Below, in pieces: positions 26,667-35,310 of a stretch of DNA of 64,000 nt. The notes below the pieces were generated by a model. That model saw only the letters and a list, made by a program, of their open reading frames with translations. It was not told the origin of the DNA and ran no database searches. The translations under genes and the position numbers were made by a program. Position 1 is the stretch's first letter. The number at the start of each line of letters is the position of its first letter. This DNA is from UBA2882 sp045542735 (GTDB lineage Bacteria; Bacillota; Clostridia; Lachnospirales; Lachnospiraceae). The DNA is taken from the NCBI GenBank assembly GCA_045542735.1, contig JAZQLQ010000017.1, positions 1 to 64,000 of the forward strand, given 5' to 3'.

Positions 26667-26701
26667 AAAAACGCCACAGACAACTATGTCTGTGACGTTT
26701 T
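26667..26701 (-). terminator. Hairpin terminator after the chemoreceptor gene
   Basis: A 15-bp stem with one mismatched pair (AAAACGTCACAGACA / TGTCTGTGGCGTTTT on the minus strand) runs into TTTTTTATG, 28 bases after the stop. Confidence 0.85.
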
Positions 26702-26728
26702 CATTTGTAATTCATATTTATATTGTGC

Positions 26729-28207
26729 TTATTCTGCTGCTGATTCTTTTAAAATCTGTAACTGCTCAAAAGTTCCATCCATTGTTTCCGAGAACACTTT
26801 CATACTGTTAAATGTACTATCGATAGTCTCTTTGCTTAACTGAGTACCTGCCAACACTTCTTCGGAAGTGGATGACAACGTGGAAATACTTGCCACAATT
26901 CCCTTATTTGCTTCCATAACATTTCCCATTTCAGAGCTCATAGTCTCCACTCCGGACTCCAGCTCATACATACCGGATTCTACTTCGGTAAAGCTTGCAT
27001 AAACTTCTTCTACTTTTTGACGCTGAATCTCAACACTTTCTACCGATTTCTTTAAGGCTTCCTGTGTTTCACCGGTAGCAGTTGTCAATTCATCAATAAT
27101 TGCTGTAATCTTCTCTGTAGAAATCTTGGTCTCTTCCGCCAGATTACGAATCTGATCCGCTACAACTGCAAAACCTCTGCCGGCTTCACCGGCTCTTGCT
27201 GCCTCGATACTTGCATTTAATGCCAACAAATTGGTCTGGGATGATATTCTTAAAATAGCGGCCACAATACCGGATACTTTCTCTACATTCTCAACCAACA
27301 AATCCACTGTTTCAGAAATATGTACTGTATTTTGATCAACTATCTCAGATTTCTCTTTCAGTTCATCAGCCTGTTGCTTTCCATCTAAAATAACACTCTT
27401 TAACTTATCCGTAACACCTTTGGCATTTAGCGCTATTTCATTTGTATTTTCCAATCTGTCCTGGATCTGTCCTGTCATATCCGCCTGATGATTAATAGCT
27501 TCCGCTGTACTCTCGGAATTCTTTGCAATCTCGTCCATAGATGCATGTGCCGCATTCATGGCTTCATTAATCACACTTAATTCCGCAAGTACTTCACTGA
27601 AATCTTCATCCAGTTTCTCAACAATACCGGCCACTGTCTTAGCTACCGCTTCCCTATGCTCTGCCGCTTTCACAATCTCCGCCTGGTTCTCCTGGCTAAA
27701 TTCAATCAGCAGTCTGACCGCCATCCTGGAACACCAAATAGCGACGAAGCTTCCCAACACCATGACACTCGCAAACCCAAGCGCTATGGAATCATTTGCT
27801 TTATATAATAAGAAACATTTTATAATCGAAATAACAAAAGTTGCAACACTACCTACGATAATCAAGGGTTCATTTAAAAATACCAGGAAACCCACAAGCG
27901 CAGGAAATGCCATGACCAAAGTACCCGCTCCATTACCGAACACAAGCACTGCATAAACAATCACATAAAGTAAGGCCTGCGCTACAGTACCAGTTTTTCT
28001 TGCACCAAAGGCTTTTACTATAACACTATTTATCAAAATAGCTGCTACATATAGACCACATCTGATATATGCCATGGTACTATGTCCATGTTTTGATATA
28101 TTACTGATCTCAATGGCTATAAAAAACACATAGCATATAGCCAAAATCAAAAGCATAACCTTGTTTGCACGTCTGTATTGCTGTTCTGTAAGTACTTGTC
28201 GCTTCAT
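26729..28207 (-). CDS. Methyl-accepting chemotaxis protein
   Basis: About 492 residues. The N-terminal 190 residues hold about six hydrophobic helices with very short loops and no large extracellular sensor, so it probably senses within the membrane or from the cytoplasm. The C-terminal signalling domain has long coiled coils and the conserved hairpin tip ILRISSQTNLLALNASIEAA, with GRGFAVVADQIRNLA. It should drive CheA through CheW. The ATG at 28207 follows GAGAGAGAC; the open frame to 28228 lacks a site. No other motility gene is nearby. Confidence 0.9.
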   Translation of the reverse strand: MKRQVLTEQQYRRANKVMLLILAICYVFFIAIEISNISKHGHSTMAYIRCGLYVAAILINSVIVKAFGARKTGTVAQALLYVIVYAVLVFGNGAGTLVMAFPALVGFLVFLNEPLIIVGSVATFVISIIKCFLLYKANDSIALGFASVMVLGSFVAIWCSRMAVRLLIEFSQENQAEIVKAAEHREAVAKTVAGIVEKLDEDFSEVLAELSVINEAMNAAHASMDEIAKNSESTAEAINHQADMTGQIQDRLENTNEIALNAKGVTDKLKSVILDGKQQADELKEKSEIVDQNTVHISETVDLLVENVEKVSGIVAAILRISSQTNLLALNASIEAARAGEAGRGFAVVADQIRNLAEETKISTEKITAIIDELTTATGETQEALKKSVESVEIQRQKVEEVYASFTEVESGMYELESGVETMSSEMGNVMEANKGIVASISTLSSTSEEVLAGTQLSKETIDSTFNSMKVFSETMDGTFEQLQILKESAAE

Positions 28208-28266
28208 ACTGTCTCTCTCTTTCGTCATTTCTCATATGTATTACACTGCAATAACCTTATGTTATT

Positions 28267-28295
28267 ATTATAAATTTAAACAAAATACACGTCAA
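28267..28295 (-). promoter_or_regulatory. Sigma-A-type promoter of the chemoreceptor gene
   Basis: On the minus strand TTGACG (28290-28295) is 17 bases from TATAAT (28267-28272). No sigma-28 motif is seen, which is mildly unusual for a chemotaxis gene. Confidence 0.75.
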
Positions 28296-28331
28296 CGGAA
28301 ACATTAGATTGTATAGCCTTATACCAAAAAA

Positions 28332-28357
28332 GTCTTGCAAACTTTCGCCTGCAAGAC
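28332..28357 (-). terminator. Hairpin terminator after gdhA
   Basis: GTCTTGC ... GCAAGAC with a GGCGAAAGTT loop is followed by TTTTTT on the minus strand, about 30 bases after the gdhA stop. Nearly the same hairpin follows rbsK at 19752-19777. Confidence 0.85.
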
Positions 28358-28387
28358 TTTTCTTATCTTCTTATATTATTTCAGTTC

Positions 28388-29734
28388 CTATACAATACCC
28401 TGAGCTTTCATAGCTTCAGCTACTTTTAAGAAACCTGCAACGTTGGCACCAACTACGTAGTCGCCTTCTTTGCCTACTTTCTTAGCTGCATCATCCAAAT
28501 TGTGGAAGATGTTTACCATGATACCCTGCAATTTGGAGTCAACCTCTTCGAAGGACCAGCTAAGTCTTTCGGAGTTCTGGCTCATCTCAAGTGCACTTGT
28601 TGCAACACCACCTGCGTTGGAAGCTTTACCGGGGCAGAACAATACGCCGTTTTTCTGTAAGTACTCTGTTGCCTCTAAAGTCGTAGGCATGTTAGCACCT
28701 TCAGCTACTGCGAATACGCCGTTTGCTACCAATGCTTTTGCATCGTCTAAGTTTAACTCGTTCTGGGTAGCACAAGGAAGTGCGATATCGCATTTTACAT
28801 TCCATACACCGTGCTCACCATTTTTCTTCTCATGGTACTCTGCACTGGGTCTTGCTGCAGCGTACTCTGTTAAACGTGCACGTTTCACTTCTTTTACTTC
28901 TCTTAATAACTCTACATCGATTCCTTCGGGATCATAAATCCAACCTGTGGAATCAGAACATGTCACAGGTTTTGCACCAAGCTGCTGTGCTTTCTGGATT
29001 GCGTAGATAGCTACGTTACCTGCACCGGAAACAGCCACTGTCTTACCTGCAATATCACTACCGTTGCATTTGAGCATCTCTGCTGTTAAGTAAAGCAAAC
29101 CATAACCTGTTGCCTGTGTTCTTGCTAAAGATCCGCCGTAGGATAAACCTTTACCTGTTAATACACCTTCGTAGATATTGCGGATTCTCTTGTACTGACC
29201 GTACATATATCCGATTTCTCTTGCGCCTACACCGATATCACCGGCAGGAACGTCTGTGTCTGCTCCGATATGTCTGTAAAGCTCTGTCATAAAGCTCTGG
29301 CAGAATGCCATAACTTCTTTGTCAGATTTACCTTTGGGATCGAAGTCAGAACCACCTTTACCACCACCGATGGGAAGTCCGGTTAAGGAGTTTTTGAAAA
29401 TCTGCTCAAAACCTAAGAACTTGATAATGCCTAAGTTTACGGAAGGATGGAATCTTAATCCTCCTTTGTAAGGTCCGATTGCACTGTTGAACTGTACACG
29501 GAAACCATTGTTTACCTGAACCTGTCCCTTATCATCCACCCAGGGAACACGGAACATAATGATTCTCTCAGGAGTACAAAGTCTCTCTAACAGAGCCTCT
29601 TTTTTGTATTCTTCTTCATTTGCTTCAATCACAACTCTTAAAGATTCTAAAACCTCTTTTACTGCCTGGTGAAATTCAGGCTGCGCAGGGTTTTTCTCAA
29701 CTACTAAGCTGTATACCTCGTCTACGTATGACAT
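28388..29734 (-). CDS. gdhA: Glutamate dehydrogenase (NADP-type)
   Basis: A 448-residue hexameric enzyme that makes glutamate from 2-oxoglutarate and ammonia. The catalytic region has PIGGGKGGSDFDPKGKSD, with the active lysines, and PAGDIGVGAREIGYM; the nucleotide fold has VSGAGNVAIYA. Length and the KGGSDFDPKG form match the small-hexamer, NADP-preferring class of Clostridia. The ATG at 29734 is eight bases from GGAGGG. A TATAAT lies upstream, and a small dyad (GGATT-GACA-AATCC on the minus strand, 29771-29784) lies in the leader. Monocistronic. Confidence 0.93.
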   Translation of the reverse strand: MSYVDEVYSLVVEKNPAQPEFHQAVKEVLESLRVVIEANEEEYKKEALLERLCTPERIIMFRVPWVDDKGQVQVNNGFRVQFNSAIGPYKGGLRFHPSVNLGIIKFLGFEQIFKNSLTGLPIGGGKGGSDFDPKGKSDKEVMAFCQSFMTELYRHIGADTDVPAGDIGVGAREIGYMYGQYKRIRNIYEGVLTGKGLSYGGSLARTQATGYGLLYLTAEMLKCNGSDIAGKTVAVSGAGNVAIYAIQKAQQLGAKPVTCSDSTGWIYDPEGIDVELLREVKEVKRARLTEYAAARPSAEYHEKKNGEHGVWNVKCDIALPCATQNELNLDDAKALVANGVFAVAEGANMPTTLEATEYLQKNGVLFCPGKASNAGGVATSALEMSQNSERLSWSFEEVDSKLQGIMVNIFHNLDDAAKKVGKEGDYVVGANVAGFLKVAEAMKAQGIV

Positions 29735-29900
29735 TATCAATGCCCTCCTTTAGTTTTTATATACAAGTATGGATTTGTCAATCCAAAAAATATTATATAA
29801 CTTACCTATTCGGCACACAAGAAAAAAATAAATATCCGACAAAAAAATTTCAAAATAAATCATAAAATTTTTTAGTGATTTTTACCAAAAAACATACATT

Positions 29901-30881
29901 TTACTTCTCAAAAGGATATACCAGGCCGATTTGTTCACGGATGAGATCCATCTGTTTCATCATCTTGATGGTTGTCTCATGAGGCATTTCTTCACAAGAT
30001 TTCTGTTTTTTCTTCAGTGCCTTTCTGCAAGACTCCACTTCATACTCGTAGCCTGTGATCTGTTTGGGTGCCTTTTTGCGCAATACCTTTTTATAATTCT
30101 CATCATAGACCGTCAGACTCTCAAAATTGTTGATATTTTCAATCACCATAAATCCCTTGGTACCTTGAATGATACCCTTACGGTCACTGACTGTCTCCAT
30201 AGAAGTATTTAAGACTGCCATACTACCGTCTTCATAACGGATGGTAATGCTGTCATGGGCATCCACACCTTCATCAGACATAACTGCAACTGCCTGAATA
30301 TCTTTTATGGGGAACAGACTAATCATGTCTGCAAAATTCAAGGGATAGATACCTACATCCAGCAATGCACCTCCTGCAAGCTCCGGTTTCACCAGACGCT
30401 CTTTAAAAAGCATGGGATATCCCAGGTTAGCAGTAATCATACGGGGTGTACCAATCACACCGCTTTTTAACACCTTCATAATAGTCTCATACATAGGCAT
30501 GTAACGAACCCAGATTGCCTCTGTGATAAATACATTTTTCTCCTTAGCATATGCTAACACTTCTTCTGCTTCTTTGGTGTTAACACAGAAGGGTTTCTCT
30601 ACCAACACCGGTTTCCCCGCGTCAATACACATCTTTGCCTGTTCGCAGTGCATGGGATGTGGTGTAGCAATATAAACAAGCTCCACATCTTTATCTGCCA
30701 GCATTTCTTCATAGCTGCCATAGGCTTTTTTCACGTTGTGAGCCTTGGCAAACTCTGTTGCTTTATCCAAGGAACGGGATGCAATGGCATAGCATTCTGC
30801 CTTCTTCATTCCCTTTAAAGTATCCGCCATAATTGCGGCAATTCTACCTGCACCAATGATTCCCACCTTTAATTTTGCCAT
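29901..30881 (-). CDS. Gfo/Idh/MocA-family oxidoreductase
   Basis: About 326 residues. An N-terminal Rossmann domain (VGIIGAGRIA) binds NAD(P), with the family motif LVEKPFCVN holding the active lysine. The C-terminal alpha/beta domain has GGALLDVGIYPLNF, the usual region with the catalytic histidine or its replacement. These enzymes oxidise or reduce sugars, inositols and related compounds; the substrate cannot be told. GGAGGG precedes the ATG at 30881. It stands alone between terminators. Confidence 0.88.
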   Translation of the reverse strand: MAKLKVGIIGAGRIAAIMADTLKGMKKAECYAIASRSLDKATEFAKAHNVKKAYGSYEEMLADKDVELVYIATPHPMHCEQAKMCIDAGKPVLVEKPFCVNTKEAEEVLAYAKEKNVFITEAIWVRYMPMYETIMKVLKSGVIGTPRMITANLGYPMLFKERLVKPELAGGALLDVGIYPLNFADMISLFPIKDIQAVAVMSDEGVDAHDSITIRYEDGSMAVLNTSMETVSDRKGIIQGTKGFMVIENINNFESLTVYDENYKKVLRKKAPKQITGYEYEVESCRKALKKKQKSCEEMPHETTIKMMKQMDLIREQIGLVYPFEK

Positions 30882-30908
30882 ACAAATCCCTCCATACATA
30901 TAATAAAA

Positions 30909-30941
30909 AAGCTATTGAGAAATACAATCTCTCAATAGCTT
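30909..30941 (-). terminator. Hairpin terminator after the SH3 protein gene
   Basis: A perfect 12-bp stem (AAGCTATTGAGA / TCTCAATAGCTT) is followed on the minus strand by TTTTTATT. It lies 14 bases after the stop. Confidence 0.88.
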
Positions 30942-30954
30942 ATTATATCATTTC

Positions 30955-32187
30955 TTACTGGTTGATTTCAACAAATTCACTCTTAATATATCCGGTCTGA
31001 CCGTTATAACTAATCTTGCACCAGCCATCTGCCTGTTCCATGATTAAATCAAAGGTCTCTCCCTGATATACACTACCCAATACATCTCCATCTGTAGATG
31101 CTGAACCACGTACTCTGACTGCTTCTTTTACGGTTACTTTACCGTTTGTCTGCGCAGGAGCCTCTGTTTGTGTTGTGTCTTCTGTCTGTTCAGGCTCTGT
31201 TGTTTCTGGTGTCTGTGCAGGTGCCTCTGCCGGTGCCTGTGCCTGAAGGAACTCAGATTTTATGTATCCCTCCTGACCATTGAAATCTACCTTACTCCAG
31301 CCGTTATCTCTGGTCTCATATCTGGTCAGGGTGGTGCCTGCTTCAACCTGTCCGATTCTATCAGCATTCTCACTGTCAGATGCACGTACATTTACTTTGG
31401 TTGTTGCAGTTACTGTCTCATTAACAGGAGTCGCGGTAGGAGTCTGTGCTCCGGTTTCCGCACTTGCTGCCTGATCAGCAGCCTGCTGCTCTGCATTCAT
31501 TGCCTGCTCTGTACTCTGGCTCAAATCGTTATCCATATAGTTTTTCAGATTTTCATCGGATGCCAGTGCATTGGTATACTGTGCTGTTACCTGCTCTACA
31601 AAAGCTACAATTGCAGGCTCAGCAGCCACCTGTTGTACATATGCCAAGGTTGCTTCATCAATGGTACTGTCGATATACAAAGCACCATCAGCAGTAGTAG
31701 ATGCATATGTGGTAATAAAACCGGGAGCTTTTGTATCGATACCAATAAATTTTACTTCATAATATACAAATACAATATACTCATTTTCTTTTGCACCGGG
31801 TCTGGAGAACACCTTGATACCATCGATATACTCAATATTCTGTGCACGGGTCTCGATTTTAATCTTTTCTTCCTCGGAGATATCAGGTTTTACTGTCTGA
31901 ATCGTTACTGAATCACCGGTCTCTACCGCTTTGTAATAGGTTGTCATCAACTGAATCAACGCTTCATTATCAGTTTCCTCAAAAGTACCTTCTACAATCT
32001 CACTACCGGATACCTGTCCAGCACCGCTTCCATCGTTTTTGGAACAGGATACACAGATTACAACGATAATAATCAGCAATAACGCCAGCGCTCCTCCGAT
32101 TACTCCGTAACGTACTTTTTTGTCCTCTTTAATTTTTTCTATTAATCCAGTCAAGCCGCCTGTCGGTTGATTTGACAATTTACTCAT
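30955..32187 (-). CDS. Membrane-anchored protein with two bacterial SH3 domains
   Basis: About 410 residues. A short cytoplasmic segment is followed by a single hydrophobic helix near 28-48 ending in VSCSKN, so anchoring may be by the helix or, less likely, a lipid. The middle has an NTF2-like or stalk region, then a Gln/Ala/Thr-rich linker. Two SH3b repeats follow (VNVRASDSENADRIG and VRVRGSASTDGDVLG), each ending in GYIKSEF, joined by a Pro/Thr/Glu-rich linker. Such domains usually bind peptidoglycan. It starts 30 bases after a tRNA gene and may share its transcript. Confidence 0.8.
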   Translation of the reverse strand: MSKLSNQPTGGLTGLIEKIKEDKKVRYGVIGGALALLLIIIVVICVSCSKNDGSGAGQVSGSEIVEGTFEETDNEALIQLMTTYYKAVETGDSVTIQTVKPDISEEEKIKIETRAQNIEYIDGIKVFSRPGAKENEYIVFVYYEVKFIGIDTKAPGFITTYASTTADGALYIDSTIDEATLAYVQQVAAEPAIVAFVEQVTAQYTNALASDENLKNYMDNDLSQSTEQAMNAEQQAADQAASAETGAQTPTATPVNETVTATTKVNVRASDSENADRIGQVEAGTTLTRYETRDNGWSKVDFNGQEGYIKSEFLQAQAPAEAPAQTPETTEPEQTEDTTQTEAPAQTNGKVTVKEAVRVRGSASTDGDVLGSVYQGETFDLIMEQADGWCKISYNGQTGYIKSEFVEINQ

Positions 32188-32217
32188 TTTTATTTCCCTT
32201 TCTTTTAATGGTTCAGA

Positions 32218-32289
32218 TGTACCCGAGAGGAATCGAACCCCCATCGGCTGAACCGGAATCAGCTGTTTTATCCATTAAACTACGGGTAC
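32218..32289 (-). tRNA. tRNA-Arg (anticodon CCG)
   Basis: The minus strand folds as a cloverleaf. The acceptor pairs GTACCCG with CGGGTAC; the D arm is GTTT...AAAC; the anticodon stem GCTGA/TCAGC holds the loop TTCCGGT, so the anticodon is CCG, reading CGG arginine. The T arm has GGTTCGATTCC. The discriminator is A at 32218; CCA is not encoded. The T stem relies on two G-U pairs. Confidence 0.93.
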
Positions 32290-32318
32290 AAATATTACAA
32301 ATTTGTTACAACTTGTTT

Positions 32319-32347
32319 ATAATAGCATAAAACACCGACTTTGACAA
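32319..32347 (-). promoter_or_regulatory. Promoter of tRNA-Arg (and possibly the SH3 gene)
   Basis: On the minus strand TTGTCA (32342-32347) is 17 bases from TATTAT (32319-32324), about 30 bases before the tRNA 5' end. No other promoter or terminator is seen between the tRNA and the SH3 gene. Confidence 0.7.
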
Positions 32348-32398
32348 GATTGTTCCCACTTTTTTCACAAACTCTTTTAACATCTTAATCTACATGAA

Positions 32399-32427
32399 AA
32401 AAGTGGCCGGTTACACCAGCCACTTTT
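32399..32427 (-). terminator. Hairpin terminator after the 47-residue gene
   Basis: A 9-bp stem AAAAGTGGC / GCCACTTTT with a short inner GG/CC pairing and A/T tails lies six bases after the stop of the small gene. Confidence 0.75.
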
Positions 32428-32432
32428 ATTAT

Positions 32433-32576
32433 CTATTCAGTTGTTTCTTGCTTTTGAGGAAATGCTACTCCAAGTATTCGCATTAACTTTCTGTATGCTT
32501 CTACTTCTTCGGTTCCTCTTTCTGCTTCTTCAATTAAAAATCTCTGCATCTCTTCTTTTGTCATTGGTTCACACAT
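32433..32576 (-). CDS. 47-residue hypothetical protein
   Basis: A short frame with good coding signs: AGAGGTG before the ATG at 32576, a clean stop (TAG, 32433-32435) and a hairpin terminator right after. The product begins MCEPMTKEEMQRF, is acidic and helical (EEAERGTEEVEAYRK), and ends in a Gln/Thr tail. The sequence suggests a single amphipathic helix. No family recognised. It is on the same strand as and about 90 bases downstream of the DUF5688 gene, so the two may be co-transcribed. Confidence 0.65.
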   Translation of the reverse strand: MCEPMTKEEMQRFLIEEAERGTEEVEAYRKLMRILGVAFPQKQETTE

Positions 32577-32666
32577 AGCCTACACCTCTCTTTCTTTTAG
32601 TATAGGCTTCTCCTTTCTTTATGTCAAACATTTTGTTTTTAAATTTCGTTAATTTCTTGTTGAAAA

Positions 32667-33593
32667 CTACGGAATACGCAATTCATCCCGTTCCTTATCA
32701 TAATAATATAAATGTTCGGATAAAACCTCTTCTTCTGCCACCTGATGCTGATTGATATCTTCTATCATCTCATTTAATTTGTTATAATCATCCTCTTCGT
32801 TTGCAGATAGCAAAATCACTTCATGAACACTGCTGGGCAATACAATCAAGTCACTTTCCATCACTTCCGCAATGTCCCTCAACACACCCGGATAATACAT
32901 GGCAGACGCACCAAAATAACTTTTAGGATTACTCAATACATACATATGAACATCCGCATTTTCTGTCCGAAACGCTTCGATCTCATCTGCATCCAGCTCT
33001 ACTCCTTCTCCTGCCATGATCTGTAAAACCACATCACACATCGGTTTATGTACAGCAGGCAAATCACGCATGGTATTTTGCAGCGCCAGATCATATAAAG
33101 TTCCTTCATCTATGCCCCACATATCCAGATGTTCTTTCTCAATTTGGACAGATGCTTGCCCATTTTCCTTGTGTACCCAGTCCATCTCAAAATAAAAGAC
33201 CAACGCAAGATCCAAAAATCGGATATATGGCATACGCACCAATCGGGTCTTATTCTTTTCATAATGAACCAAACGGAACATAATATGCTCTTTTGCTCTT
33301 TCAAAATCCGTAAAATGGGAAATGTCAATTTCCCGTTCTTTCTCCAACTCGTAAATATGAAAAATTTCTTTGGCTATTTCTTCTATACTTATTCCTTCGC
33401 AATAAGATGCATAATAACCATCCAACCGGATATTGGGCGATACATTTTTACTTTTCTCCAAGATTGCCAATGCCTGATAGGTCACCCCATTGTTTTTTAC
33501 CGTTTCATGAAAATCTACATGTGCTTCTTCCGGTAGCCATGTACACAGAATCTCTCCCAATAATTTTGTAAATTCACTATAATTTTTTTCCAT
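32667..33593 (-). CDS. DUF5688 family protein
   Basis: 308 residues, soluble, acidic. It matches the DUF5688 pattern common in Lachnospiraceae: an N-terminal VTYQALAI segment, IRLDGYYASYCEGISIEEIA, and the later YVLSNPKSYFGASAMYYPG, followed by a conserved-looking LPSSVHEVILL. Those last segments resemble a hydrolase-like or nuclease-associated fold, but no catalytic role is known. It often occurs in multiple copies per genome; only one is here. Neighbours give no clear clue. Confidence 0.8.
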   Translation of the reverse strand: MEKNYSEFTKLLGEILCTWLPEEAHVDFHETVKNNGVTYQALAILEKSKNVSPNIRLDGYYASYCEGISIEEIAKEIFHIYELEKEREIDISHFTDFERAKEHIMFRLVHYEKNKTRLVRMPYIRFLDLALVFYFEMDWVHKENGQASVQIEKEHLDMWGIDEGTLYDLALQNTMRDLPAVHKPMCDVVLQIMAGEGVELDADEIEAFRTENADVHMYVLSNPKSYFGASAMYYPGVLRDIAEVMESDLIVLPSSVHEVILLSANEEDDYNKLNEMIEDINQHQVAEEEVLSEHLYYYDKERDELRIP

Positions 33594-33645
33594 ATGATTG
33601 TTTCCTTTCGATTTGAATATTAGATATGTTTTTAGAAAATAGAAA

Positions 33646-33672
33646 AGGCAATAGATATAAAATCTATTGCCT
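33646..33672 (-). terminator. Hairpin terminator after efp
   Basis: A 10-bp stem AGGCAATAGA / TCTATTGCCT, followed by TTTTCTATTTTC on the minus strand, lies about 40 bases after the efp stop. Confidence 0.85.
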
Positions 33673-33712
33673 AAAGCTTTTGATATGATGATATACCAAT
33701 CAACCGACCAGC

Positions 33713-34270
33713 TTATACACGGGATAAATATTCGCCTGTTCTGGTATCGATCTTGATTTTGTCTCCCTGGCTTACGAACAAGGGAACCAGTACCTGAGCA
33801 CCTGTCTCAACGATAGCGGGTTTGGTAGCACCTGTTGCTGTATCACCTTTGAAACCGGGCTCTGTCTCGGTAATCTCAAGCTCAACAAACAAGGGAGGCT
33901 CAACTGCAAATACGCTTCCGTTGTGAGAACACATTTTTACCATTTCGTTCTCTTTTACAAACTTCATAGCATCGCCGATCTCATCCTGATTTAATGCGAT
34001 CTGCTCGAATGTCTCTGTATCCATAAAGTTGTATAACTCACCGTCTGAATATAAGTACTGCATATCTTTTCTATCAATACGTGCCTGAGGGCATTTTTCA
34101 GTAGGACGGAAAGTTTTCTCTACAACACCGCCACTCTTGATATTTTTTAACTTTGTTCTAACGAATGCTGCACCTTTACCGGGTTTTACATGCTGGAACT
34201 CAATAATCTGGTAGATATTGTTATCTACTTCGATGGTCATACCATTTCTGAAATCACCTGCAGAAATCAT
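33713..34270 (-). CDS. efp: Elongation factor P
   Basis: 185 residues, full length. It binds between the ribosomal P and E sites and rescues stalling at polyproline. Three beta-barrel domains are expected. The tip loop has KPGKGAAFVRTK with lysine at position 32, the residue modified in bacteria; in B. subtilis it carries 5-aminopentanol. No modifying enzyme gene is nearby. It follows the shikimate cluster on the same strand after a gap of about 85 bases. Confidence 0.96.
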   Translation of the reverse strand: MISAGDFRNGMTIEVDNNIYQIIEFQHVKPGKGAAFVRTKLKNIKSGGVVEKTFRPTEKCPQARIDRKDMQYLYSDGELYNFMDTETFEQIALNQDEIGDAMKFVKENEMVKMCSHNGSVFAVEPPLFVELEITETEPGFKGDTATGATKPAIVETGAQVLVPLFVSQGDKIKIDTRTGEYLSRV

Positions 34271-34354
34271 GATTTATTCCTCCTAAAATTTTTCACGTTA
34301 TAATCCTTTACTAGTTTATAATAAAAAATCCCTTTTTTCAACTATTTTTTTCTT

Positions 34355-34792
34355 TTATTTTGCGCCCTGCGTCAATACAAAATCAATAGCTTCCAAATAG
34401 CCGTCCAATCCATGTCCGTAAATCTGGTGGTCACAGGCATCTTTTGTCACGGAAACTTTACGGAACTCTTCTCTCTTTGTAATATCCGAAATATGGATTT
34501 CCACTTTGGGTACCACAATACTCGCTAATGCATCACGGATGGCATAACTGTAATGGGTATAGGCACCGGGATTGATGACAATTCCTTCTGTCCCATCAAA
34601 ATAAGAATCTTGGATGCGGTCTATAATCGCACCCTCATGATTGCTCTGGAATACCTCGATTTCACATCCGCATTCTTGGCCTTTCTTTCCGATCATTTCT
34701 AATAGCCCGTTATAATCTGTGGTTCCGTATACACCTTTTTCACGAATTCCCAAAAAGTTCAGATTGGGTCCGTTAATCACTAATATTTTCAT
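34355..34792 (-). CDS. aroQ: 3-Dehydroquinate dehydratase, type II
   Basis: 145 residues. It removes water from 3-dehydroquinate in the shikimate pathway. It has the type II start INGPNLNFLGIREKGVYG with the catalytic tyrosine, SNHEGAIIDRI, NPGAYTHYSYAIRDA and the histidine in EIHISDI. A dodecamer is usual. It overlaps aroK by four bases, indicating coupled translation. Confidence 0.96.
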   Translation of the reverse strand: MKILVINGPNLNFLGIREKGVYGTTDYNGLLEMIGKKGQECGCEIEVFQSNHEGAIIDRIQDSYFDGTEGIVINPGAYTHYSYAIRDALASIVVPKVEIHISDITKREEFRKVSVTKDACDHQIYGHGLDGYLEAIDFVLTQGAK

Positions 34793-35310
34793 GCTTTTCC
34801 TCCTTTTACCACTTCTAAAATCTCCTGAATGATCGTATCAAACCCTTTATTATCAACGCAGATAACATAGTCAGCCGCTTCTTCATAATAAGGACTTCTC
34901 ATCTCAATCATGGATTTGATTTTCTCCTGCGGATTATCTCCCCGTAAAAGTGGTCTTGTGGTGTCATTTTTTAGCCGGCCATAAATCGTCTCCGGCTCCG
35001 CTTTCAAATACACAACCGTTCCCAATTGCTTCATCAACGCCCTGTTTTCCTCTTTCATAGGCAAACCACCGCCTACAGAAATCACATAACGATCCGAATA
35101 GCCCATAAACTCCTTTAGACAATCCGTTTCCATTTGACGGAAAGCACTTTCCCCATCCTCATCAAATATCTCATTGATGGTCTTTTTTTGTTTTTGCTCA
35201 ATACGTTTATCCGTATCCAGTAATGCTATCCGTTCCCGATAGGATATTTTTTTACCAAGGGTTGTCTTACCGCAGCCCATATAACCGATTAGTATAATGT
35301 TATTCTTCAA
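34789..35310 (-). CDS. aroK: Shikimate kinase
   Basis: 173 residues. It phosphorylates shikimate at the 3-hydroxyl with ATP. Walker A is GYMGCGKTT (9-17), the shikimate-binding DTDKRIE follows, and the GGGLPM loop and TRPLL lid region are present. It overlaps aroE by 11 bases upstream and aroQ by four downstream. Confidence 0.95.
   Translation of the reverse strand: MKNNIILIGYMGCGKTTLGKKISYRERIALLDTDKRIEQKQKKTINEIFDEDGESAFRQMETDCLKEFMGYSDRYVISVGGGLPMKEENRALMKQLGTVVYLKAEPETIYGRLKNDTTRPLLRGDNPQEKIKSMIEMRSPYYEEAADYVICVDNKGFDTIIQEILEVVKGGKA

Noticed and set aside
31168..31911. Long plus-strand frame opposite the SH3 protein gene
   Set aside because: A shadow of the Thr/Ala/Glu-rich minus-strand coding sequence, cysteine-rich and without a binding site.
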